Source: Asaia bogorensis
GTDB lineage: Bacteria > Pseudomonadota > Alphaproteobacteria > Acetobacterales > Acetobacteraceae
Length of the DNA: 11,971 nt
Reading direction: 5' to 3'
Assembly (NCBI GenBank): GCA_945886995.1
Contig: CAMCZJ010000081.1
Span: 1-11,971, forward strand
Shown: piece after piece, positions 6,814-11,971 of the stretch
Numbering within the stretch: position 1 is the first letter of the stretch
How the letters are laid out: each line of letters starts with the position of its first letter
Notes under the pieces: model-generated
Database searches by the model: none
Told to the model about the DNA's origin: nothing
What the model saw: the letters and a program-made list of their open reading frames with translations, nothing else
Translations under genes and position numbers: made by a program

Positions 6814-7326
6814 TCACCCCCCGCTGATGCGCGCAGCAAAACCGCCCAGAAACACGGCAAGCCCCAGATCGAGCGCGACGAACCCTGCCGCGCCGAGTGC
6901 GCTGAGCCGCAGCGCATGGCGCGCGACAAACCATTCCAACCAAAGCGCATAAAACAGCGCCAGTAATCCAGCAAAATCGAGCAAGCTGCCATTGTCCAAC
7001 AACAAGCCCGGCAGACTCAATACCGCCAGCGCCAGATATTGCACCACCGCCGACCAATTCCAGGCAGCGATGAAGCGCGGCCAGGAATCCGCCACGCCAA
7101 GCGCCTTGGCCAAGTACAGCGACGCCAAGGCAAACCCTGCCCAGGAAGCGACAAAAAGCAGCAAATCCACGAAAAGCGATAGAACTACATCTGCTGCGGG
7201 AGCGGAGGAATCCTTGAAGAACAGGAATATGGGCAAGCAGATCGCCGCAGCGCGGAAGGAATAGGCGGCGACAGGTAATGTATTCTCAAACGCCGCCAGC
7301 CCCGCGGCGCGCCCACGCGCCAGCAT
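6814..7326 (-). CDS. Multi-pass membrane protein of unknown function, downstream of dapE
   Basis: A 170-aa protein that I do not recognise with confidence. It is mostly hydrophobic, with likely membrane segments at about 17-37, 47-74, 90-110, 116-136 and 141-165. Charged and aromatic residues cluster between segments, as in SWPRFIAAWNW (81-91) and ALWLEWFVARHALR (127-140). The Trp-rich pattern recalls small Yip1-like membrane proteins, but I would not assign that family by eye. The gene starts 47 nt after the dapE stop on the same strand and probably ends the dapD-dapE transcript. The ATG at 7326 has no good Shine-Dalgarno, so the start is uncertain. The overlapping plus-strand frame at 6992-7264 is less plausible because this frame gives a coherent membrane protein. 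Confidence 0.7.
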   Translation of the reverse strand: MLARGRAAGLAAFENTLPVAAYSFRAAAICLPIFLFFKDSSAPAADVVLSLFVDLLLFVASWAGFALASLYLAKALGVADSWPRFIAAWNWSAVVQYLALAVLSLPGLLLDNGSLLDFAGLLALFYALWLEWFVARHALRLSALGAAGFVALDLGLAVFLGGFAARISGG

Positions 7327-7373
7327 AAACGCGCCAGCCAGCGCCCGCGCGACCCCACCTTGCGGGGCGCTAC

Positions 7374-8498
7374 TCAGCCGACCAGCTCCTCAAGCGCCAT
7401 GCGGTAAAGCGCGGCCAAGTCGCGCAGCTCATCAATCGGCGCGCATTCATCCACCTTATGCATGGTGGCGCCAACAGCGCCCAATTCCGCCACAGGGCAA
7501 TAACGCGTGATGAAGCGCGCATCCGAAGTACCACCGCCCGTATCAAGCTTCGCTTGCGCCCCCGTCGCGCGTTCAATGGCGCGTTGCAGCCCGGCGACAA
7601 AAGGCCCGGGTTCGGTCAGGAAGCTTTCGCCCGAAACTGTCACCGTCAGATCATGATTGGGCGCTTCTTCTTCCAGCACGGCACGAATGCGCTGGGTGAG
7701 CCCACTGCTGCGATGCAGGTCATTGAAACGGATATTGAGAAACGCCTTGGCTGCCGCAGGAATGACGTTGGATGCGCTATTGCCGACATCAAAGCCCGTA
7801 ACTTGCAGCGTGCTTGGTTGGAACCAATCGCTGCCATTGTCCAAGGCTTCGGCTGTCAGCCTATTCAGCACGCGGACCAGCCGATGCACCGGATTATCCG
7901 CGCGTTCTGGATAGGCGGAATGGCCCTGAATGCCATGCACGGTGATATGCGCCGTCATGGAACCGCGCCGGCCGATTTTCAGCGTATCGCCAAGCGTCAC
8001 CTTGGAAGTCGGCTCCCCCACCAGCGCCATATCGGGGATTTGATCATTGGCCGCCATCCATTCCAGCACCTTGGCGGTGCCATTGATGGAAGGCCCTTCC
8101 TCATCGCCCGTGATCAACAGGCTGATGCTGCCTTGATGATCCGGGCGTAGTGCGAGGAAATCACTCAGCCCCGCGATAAAGGCCGCAATACTGCCCTTCA
8201 TGTCGCAGGCGCCGCGGCCATAGATCATGCCATTGGCGACCTCCGCGCCAAAGGGATCATGCTGCCAGCCGGCGCGGTCGCCCACCGGCACCACATCCGT
8301 ATGCCCCGCATAACAGAAATGCGGCCCATGCCGCCCGCGTCGGGCGAATAGATTATCAACTTCCGCGAATTTCAGCCGCGTGCAGGTGAAGCCAAGGGGC
8401 GTCAGCGCCGCTTCCAACACGCCAAGCGCGCCCCCTTCTTCCGGTGTGACGGAAGGGCAGCGGATTAGCGCTTGCAGCAGGGGGAGCGGATCAGTCAC
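7374..8498 (-). CDS. dapE: Succinyl-diaminopimelate desuccinylase
   Basis: Hydrolyses N-succinyl-LL-2,6-diaminopimelate to LL-diaminopimelate and succinate, supplying meso-DAP for peptidoglycan and lysine. The 374-aa form starting at GTG 8498 (VTDPLPLLQALIRCPSVTPE) has nearly the same length as E. coli DapE (375 aa). The di-zinc residues fall almost exactly in register with characterised DapE enzymes: His66 and Asp68 (AGHTDVVP), Asp99 (GACDMKG), Glu133/Glu134 (GDEEGPS), Glu162 (GEPTS) and His347 (ATMHKVDE). The dimerisation domain runs from about 176 to 290. A longer ATG start at 8540 would add 14 residues unlike the family and lie inside dapD. The GTG overlaps the dapD end by 8 nt, so translation is probably coupled. 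It is M20-fold, like the amidohydrolase at 72-1247, but clearly a different branch. Confidence 0.96.
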   Translation of the reverse strand: MTDPLPLLQALIRCPSVTPEEGGALGVLEAALTPLGFTCTRLKFAEVDNLFARRGRHGPHFCYAGHTDVVPVGDRAGWQHDPFGAEVANGMIYGRGACDMKGSIAAFIAGLSDFLALRPDHQGSISLLITGDEEGPSINGTAKVLEWMAANDQIPDMALVGEPTSKVTLGDTLKIGRRGSMTAHITVHGIQGHSAYPERADNPVHRLVRVLNRLTAEALDNGSDWFQPSTLQVTGFDVGNSASNVIPAAAKAFLNIRFNDLHRSSGLTQRIRAVLEEEAPNHDLTVTVSGESFLTEPGPFVAGLQRAIERATGAQAKLDTGGGTSDARFITRYCPVAELGAVGATMHKVDECAPIDELRDLAALYRMALEELVG

Positions 8499-9327
8499 GC
8501 AGCAATTCGTTGATCGCGGTCTTGGCGCGGGTTTGCGCATCCACGCGCTTCACGATCACCGCGCAATACAGCGAAGGCCCGGGTGATCCATCCGGCAGCG
8601 GCTTGCCCGGCAAGGAACCCGGCACAACCACGGAATAGGAAGGCACGCGGCCCATGAAGATCTCGCCCGTGGTACGATCCACGATCTTGGTGGTGGCGCT
8701 GATGAAAACGCCCATGGAAAGCACTGAACCGCGCTCCACAATCACCCCTTCAACCACTTCAGACCTTGCGCCAATGAAGCAATCATCCTCGATCACGACC
8801 GGGTTCGCTTGCAGTGGTTCCAAGACGCCGCCAATGCCAACGCCGCCCGAAAGATGCACATTCTTGCCGATCTGCGCACAGGAACCAACGGTGGCCCAGG
8901 TATCCACCATGGTGTTCTCCTCAACCCGCGCGCCGAGATTCACGAAGGATGGCATCAGCACCACATTGCGCGCGATATAAGCGGAACGGCGGACCACCGC
9001 GCCCGGCACTACGCGGAAGCCCGCTTCGCGGAAGCGGTTCTCACCCCAGCCTTCGAATTTCAGCGGCACCTTGTCATAAGCGCCGGTTGAAACATCCATC
9101 GGTGCGGAATCGGCCAGACGGAAGGACATCAGCACCGCCTGCTTCAACCATTGATTGACCTTCCAGCCGCCATTCCCATCCGGCTCCGCCACGCGGGCCT
9201 TGCCGGAATCGAGCATTTCCAGGGCTGCTTCAACCGATGCGCGATCGGCGCCCGTGGTCGCGGGGGAAAGCTGATCGCGCCTTTCCCAAAGCGTTTCGAT
9301 GCTGGATTGAAGGGCGGGCATGGTCAT
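8491..9327 (-). CDS. dapD: 2,3,4,5-tetrahydropyridine-2,6-dicarboxylate N-succinyltransferase
   Basis: Transfers succinyl from succinyl-CoA to tetrahydrodipicolinate, the committed step of the succinylase branch of DAP/lysine synthesis; it acts as a cytoplasmic trimer. The 278-aa protein closely follows E. coli DapD (274 aa). It has a helical N-terminal domain (1-100), then a left-handed beta-helix of hexapeptide repeats that includes MVDTWATVGSCAQIGKNVHL (140-159) and GGVGIGGVLEPLQANP (161-176). Asp142 is at the expected catalytic position, and EVVEGVIVERGSVLSMGV (190-207) and the C-terminal INELLRD are typical. AAGGA lies upstream of ATG 9327; Met3 is an alternative start. It is the first gene of dapD-dapE-membrane protein, with dapE starting inside its end. 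It is divergent from the DUF2336 gene. Confidence 0.97.
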   Translation of the reverse strand: MTMPALQSSIETLWERRDQLSPATTGADRASVEAALEMLDSGKARVAEPDGNGGWKVNQWLKQAVLMSFRLADSAPMDVSTGAYDKVPLKFEGWGENRFREAGFRVVPGAVVRRSAYIARNVVLMPSFVNLGARVEENTMVDTWATVGSCAQIGKNVHLSGGVGIGGVLEPLQANPVVIEDDCFIGARSEVVEGVIVERGSVLSMGVFISATTKIVDRTTGEIFMGRVPSYSVVVPGSLPGKPLPDGSPGPSLYCAVIVKRVDAQTRAKTAINELLRD

Positions 9328-9356
9328 GGGGCGGGTTCCTTCGGCAAATCCCCCTT

Positions 9357-9385
9357 TCCTTGCGGCGGGGCGGGGGCGCTGTCAA
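9357..9385 (-). promoter_or_regulatory. Possible sigma-70-type promoter for the dapD operon
   Basis: A perfect TTGACA on the minus strand (9380-9385) lies 53 nt upstream of the dapD ATG. The -10 region at a 17-19 nt spacing (AGGAAA or CAAGGA) matches poorly, as is common in GC-rich alphaproteobacteria. Only the -35 match is solid; the promoter call is inference. Confidence 0.35.
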
Positions 9386-9388
9386 CGG

Positions 9389-9412
9389 CGGCTAGTAACG
9401 AAAGATTAGCCG
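9389..9412. repeat. Inverted repeat in the dapD / DUF2336 divergent region
   Basis: CGGCTAGT (9389-9396) pairs with ATTAGCCG (9405-9412), giving eight pairs including one G-T, around the 8-nt loop AACGAAAG. It sits next to the TTGACA on the dapD side and 85 nt before the DUF2336 start. It could be an operator or an RNA hairpin; the pairing is short enough to be chance. Confidence 0.3.
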
Positions 9413-9485
9413 GAACCACGGATGATGGTGCCATGCCGCGCTTTCGTGAAATCAGGGTGCCTGCCTTTGTCCATCCAGCCAAGAT

Positions 9486-9489
9486 GGAG
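9486..9489 (+). promoter_or_regulatory. Ribosome binding site of the DUF2336 gene
   Basis: GGAG lies 8 nt upstream of ATG 9498 and is the only good Shine-Dalgarno near the start. It falls inside a 22-codon frame whose TGA overlaps that ATG. Confidence 0.55.
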
Positions 9490-9497
9490 CCCTTGGC

Positions 9498-10451
9498 ATG
9501 AGCGGTACGGTCGAGAATTTGCTTCGCTTGGCCCGTGAAAGTGATCCCTCTACCAAGGCCATGCTGGCACGCAATGCCACTACGCCGCATGAGGTGCTGG
9601 CCTTTCTTGCCCATGATCAGGAGCCACGCGTCAGGATCAGCGTGGTCGCCAATACGCGTGCCCCTTTCTCAATCCTCCAAAGCTTGAGCGAGGACGAAAG
9701 TGACCAGGTGCGCGAAGCCTTGGCGCGGCGTGTCGCGGATATCCTGCCCGCTCTCACCGCGTCATCACATGATCGGTTGACGGGTATCGTGCAGCCTATG
9801 CTGCTACGCCTTGCGGCGGATTCGGCGGTGCAGATTCGCCTGATCATGGCTGATGCCGTGAAGCATCTTTCGACGGTTGCGCGCGATGCCGTGCTACGCC
9901 TTGCCATGGATACGGAAATCCGCGTGGCAGAGCCTGTCATTCGCCTCTCGCCCGTATTGAATGAAGATGATCTGCTGGCGCTGGTAGCATCACCGCCCGC
10001 ATCCGAAACGCTGCACGCAGTCGCGCGCCGCATCGGCATAACAGAAGCCGTGACCGATGCGCTGATTGCCCATGGTGATCGCGCAGTGATTGGTATGATG
10101 CTGGAAAATGCCAGCGCAAGAATCCGCCCCGCCAGCATGGATGATGTGCTGAACAGGGTGCGCTTCAATCCCGAATGGTTCCCAAGCCTGATGGCACGGC
10201 CAGCGCTCTCGCCTGATACCGCGGTACGATTGGCTGGCTTGGTGTCCGATACGCTGCTGCGACCCCTGATGCAGCGTCAGGATATGGATCCTGACCTGCT
10301 GTTTCGCATTCGCCAATGCGTGGCCGATCGCCTGGGTCTGACGCAGCCCACCCTACCTGGTGGCGTCAGCCGTCAGGTTGATCCAGTCAGCAAGGGGTTT
10401 CCGGCAAAATCCATGGTCTGGCGCACCGACAATAATGGGCGGCGTTTCTAG
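9498..10451 (+). CDS. DUF2336 domain protein with HEAT-like helical repeats
   Basis: A 317-aa soluble protein without signal or membrane segments. It carries the alphaproteobacterial DUF2336 signature around RVAEPVIRLSPVLNEDDLL (142-160), followed by ITEAVTDALIAHGDRAVIGM (181-200). The N-terminal half shows a recurring pattern: LAHDQEPRVR (37-46), LSEDESDQVR (63-72), LAADSAVQIR (105-114) and LAMDTEIRVA (135-144). Each is followed by a helix, as in HEAT/armadillo solenoids used for protein binding. The C-terminal 35 residues look disordered. The family has no well-established function that I know of. The gene stands alone on the plus strand between dapD (divergent) and argB (convergent, 39 nt apart), so its location says little about its job. 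It overlaps a short upstream frame by ATGA and has a GGAG ribosome site. Domain assignment is by eye from recalled family features. Confidence 0.82.
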   Translation: MSGTVENLLRLARESDPSTKAMLARNATTPHEVLAFLAHDQEPRVRISVVANTRAPFSILQSLSEDESDQVREALARRVADILPALTASSHDRLTGIVQPMLLRLAADSAVQIRLIMADAVKHLSTVARDAVLRLAMDTEIRVAEPVIRLSPVLNEDDLLALVASPPASETLHAVARRIGITEAVTDALIAHGDRAVIGMMLENASARIRPASMDDVLNRVRFNPEWFPSLMARPALSPDTAVRLAGLVSDTLLRPLMQRQDMDPDLLFRIRQCVADRLGLTQPTLPGGVSRQVDPVSKGFPAKSMVWRTDNNGRRF

Positions 10452-10490
10452 GGCGTGGCCCGGCAAGGCAGACCAGCCGCCCAGATCACG

Positions 10491-11375
10491 TCAAGGCCGT
10501 ATCAGCGTCCCCGCACCACCATCGGTGAACAGCTCCCGCAATACCGCATGCGGTACGCGGCCATCCAGGATTACCGCGCCTTTCACGCCGCACTCCAAGG
10601 CATAAATGCAGGTTTCCACTTTTGGGATCATGCCACCGGAAATCCAGCCATCAGCGATGCCCTTTTTCACCTCGGCCACTGTCATTTCGGGGATGAAATT
10701 TCCGTCTGGGCCCAGCACGCCGCGCACATCGGTCAGCACCAAAAGCCTTTCGGCGGAAAGAGCACCGGCAATCGCCCCCGCGACCGTATCGGCATTGATG
10801 TTATAGGTCTGGCCATCCGCGCCCACGCCAACCGGGGCCACAACGGGCACGATATCCGCGCCAATCATCAATTCCAACACGCGCGGGTTGATGTGTTCGG
10901 GCTCACCCACAAAACCAAGATCAAGTACTTTTTCGATATTGCTGTCGGGGTCGCGATAGGTACGCGTGAGCTTGCGCGCACGCACCAGCCCGCCATCCTT
11001 ACCGGAAATCCCAACCGCCAGGACACCGGCGCGGGTGATGGCTTCTGCCACCTGCTTATTCACCGGCCCCGCCAGCACCATTTCCACCACATCCAGCATG
11101 GTGGCATCGGTCACGCGCAGGCCCTGCACGAAGGTGGATTTCACATCCAGCCGCTTCAGCATGGCGTTGATCTGTGGCCCGCCGCCATGCACCACCACCG
11201 GGTTGACGCCCACCTGTTCCAGCAGCGCGATATCGCGGCCGAAGCGCAGCGCGGTTTCTTCTTCCCCCATGGCGTGCCCGCCATATTTCACCACGACAAT
11301 CTGATCATCGTAGCGCTTCAGGAAGGGCAGGGCCCCAGCCAGGATTTCCATCTGTTCCTGAGCGGTATCGGTCAT
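10491..11375 (-). CDS. argB: Acetylglutamate kinase
   Basis: Phosphorylates N-acetyl-L-glutamate with ATP in the second step of arginine synthesis. The 294-aa form starting at MTDTAQEQMEILAGALPFLK (11375) is the family length; a longer start at 11486 would run into holC and add 37 unrelated residues. Motifs are VVVKYGGHAM (27-36, phosphate-binding Lys30), VVHGGGPQI (61-69), the substrate loop YNINADTVAGA (191-201), LTDVRGVLG (214-222) and GGMIPKV (247-253). The extra N-terminal helix before the kinase core is the feature of hexameric arginine-inhibited enzymes and is absent from the E. coli type, so feedback inhibition by arginine is likely. AGGA lies 10 nt before the start. It follows holC by 53 nt on the same strand. 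Confidence 0.97.
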   Translation of the reverse strand: MTDTAQEQMEILAGALPFLKRYDDQIVVVKYGGHAMGEEETALRFGRDIALLEQVGVNPVVVHGGGPQINAMLKRLDVKSTFVQGLRVTDATMLDVVEMVLAGPVNKQVAEAITRAGVLAVGISGKDGGLVRARKLTRTYRDPDSNIEKVLDLGFVGEPEHINPRVLELMIGADIVPVVAPVGVGADGQTYNINADTVAGAIAGALSAERLLVLTDVRGVLGPDGNFIPEMTVAEVKKGIADGWISGGMIPKVETCIYALECGVKGAVILDGRVPHAVLRELFTDGGAGTLIRP

Positions 11376-11428
11376 GTAGGGCGATCCTGTGAATTTAGAT
11401 GTCGTGTAAAGGGCAGCGACGGGAAGGG

Positions 11429-11896
11429 TCAAGATGTTGGCGGGTGGCTCGCCTTCTTCTCCCAGCCGCGCGCGGTTTGCTGCCAATAGGTGAGGCTATG
11501 CCCCGCTTCCTTGGCGGCCAGCCAGCGTGCGCGCGCCGACGCCACCGCCGCTTCATCGCCGCCATCGAAAAGATCAAGCACGCGGTCATAAATTTGTAAC
11601 TTTGCGCTTGCCGCACCATCCACCAGCACCAGGACGCGCGCGCCATTAGCCGGTGGCAAATCCTGATCGGCGATCAGCAAGGGTTGCGCTGTATCATGCT
11701 CGCCGCCCGCGAGCGCATGCGGCAACCAGGGCGGATCAGCGGGCAGCCAAAGCGCAGCATCCAAAGCGCGCGCGCGTTCCGCATCACCGCATAGGATAAA
11801 GCCGCGCCCGCCCGCATCCAGCACGCGGCCCAGCAATTTCGGCAGCGCTTCCTGCAATTTGCTCCGCGTCAGGTGATAGAAGCCGATTTCTGTCAT
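11429..11896 (-). CDS. holC: DNA polymerase III subunit chi
   Basis: The chi subunit of the polymerase III clamp-loader complex, which together with psi links the holoenzyme to single-strand binding protein. The 155-aa product is close to the E. coli chi length (147 aa). It shows the family start IGFYHLTRSKLQEALPKLLG (4-23), then GFILCGDAERARALDAALW (32-50) and FLPHAL-like WLPHALAG (57-64), and a C-terminal aromatic/basic segment, TYWQQTARGWEKK (135-147). Its ATG overlaps the pepA stop in an ATGA, which indicates coupled translation; the pepA-holC pairing is conserved in many proteobacteria and supports the call. Alphaproteobacterial chi sequences diverge a good deal, so the name rests on the N-terminus and the context together. 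Confidence 0.9.
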   Translation of the reverse strand: MTEIGFYHLTRSKLQEALPKLLGRVLDAGGRGFILCGDAERARALDAALWLPADPPWLPHALAGGEHDTAQPLLIADQDLPPANGARVLVLVDGAASAKLQIYDRVLDLFDGGDEAAVASARARWLAAKEAGHSLTYWQQTARGWEKKASHPPTS

Positions 11897-11971
11897 GCGT
11901 CGCGTTCAAAGCGCATGGCAACCAGGCGATCCAGCAAGCGCACGCCAAAGCCACTCGGCCCTTTCGGCCCA
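11893..11971 (-). CDS. pepA: Leucyl aminopeptidase, C-terminal end (cut by window edge)
   Basis: The last 25 codons read in from the window edge, including GPSGFGVRLLDRLVAMRFER, and end in a TGA that overlaps the holC ATG. GxTGFGVRLLDRL-type tails are characteristic of M17 leucyl aminopeptidases (PepA), and pepA is the usual upstream neighbour of holC. PepA is a cytoplasmic manganese/zinc-dependent hexamer that releases N-terminal residues from peptides. Only the tail is visible, so catalytic residues cannot be checked. Confidence 0.85.
   Translation of the reverse strand, partial: GPKGPSGFGVRLLDRLVAMRFERDA

Noticed and set aside
7458..8150. 230-codon open frame on the plus strand across dapE
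   Set aside because: It is antisense to dapE, in which all six metal ligands are in register; no independent coding evidence.
9324..9614. 96-codon frame on the minus strand upstream of dapD
   Set aside because: It covers the divergent intergenic region and the start of the DUF2336 gene, has no domain, and its end overlaps the dapD start only by chance.
10452..10490. Terminator between the DUF2336 gene and argB
   Set aside because: Only a weak GGGCG...CGCCC pairing with a large loop and no T-run on either strand.
10455..11489. 344-codon open frame on the plus strand across argB
   Set aside because: It is antisense to an intact argB with all kinase motifs, is extremely His/Gln-rich, and has no recognisable domain.
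1..11971. Mobile element, CRISPR array, phage or defence system
   Set aside because: I found no transposase, integrase, direct-repeat array, toxin-antitoxin pair or nuclease/ATPase defence genes. All large frames are explained by metabolic, transport or housekeeping genes.

Overview
The window looks like chromosome of a GC-rich alphaproteobacterium, most likely Rhodospirillales/Acetobacteraceae (Roseomonas-like). This is inferred from the GC-rich codon use, a DUF2336 protein (a mostly alphaproteobacterial family), an arginine-sensitive type ArgB, succinylase-pathway DapD/DapE, and a TRAP transporter beside short-chain dehydrogenases. I saw no RNA gene, CRISPR array, insertion sequence, phage gene or integration site. 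There is no gene-free stretch over 300 bases; the longest gaps are 9328-9497 (170 nt) and 3749-3884 (136 nt).

Left half (1-6807), catabolism and uptake. The last codons of an unidentified gene are followed after 12 nt by an M20 amidohydrolase (+). It converges, with a 2-nt gap, on a leftward three-gene operon: SDR dehydrogenase (3748-2996), a second SDR (2926-2168) and an NMT1/THI5-fold binding protein with no visible signal peptide (2161-1250). A 136-nt divergent intergenic region with a bulged inverted repeat separates this operon from a rightward TRAP operon: dctP-type binding protein with a Tat-type signal, a 16-pair hairpin, dctQ-type small permease, and dctM-type large permease starting in an ATGA overlap. 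The simplest reading is a substrate-utilisation locus: the TRAP system imports an organic acid, the two SDRs (one apparently NAD-preferring, one NADP-preferring) oxidise or reduce it, and the amidohydrolase removes an amide. The substrate cannot be read from the sequence.

Right half (6814-11971), housekeeping amino-acid metabolism and replication, mostly on the minus strand. Transcribed leftward are dapD, dapE (GTG start overlapping the dapD stop) and a small polytopic membrane protein of unknown function, which ends 6 nt from dctM. Further right, also leftward, are the pepA C-terminus, holC (ATGA overlap) and argB. Between dapD and argB sits a rightward DUF2336/HEAT-like gene, divergent from dapD and convergent with argB.

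No clearly novel multi-gene system is visible. The points most worth a second look are the signal-less binding protein in the SDR operon, the dctP-dctQ hairpin, the bulged inverted repeat between the SDR and TRAP operons, and the DUF2336 gene inserted among biosynthetic genes.
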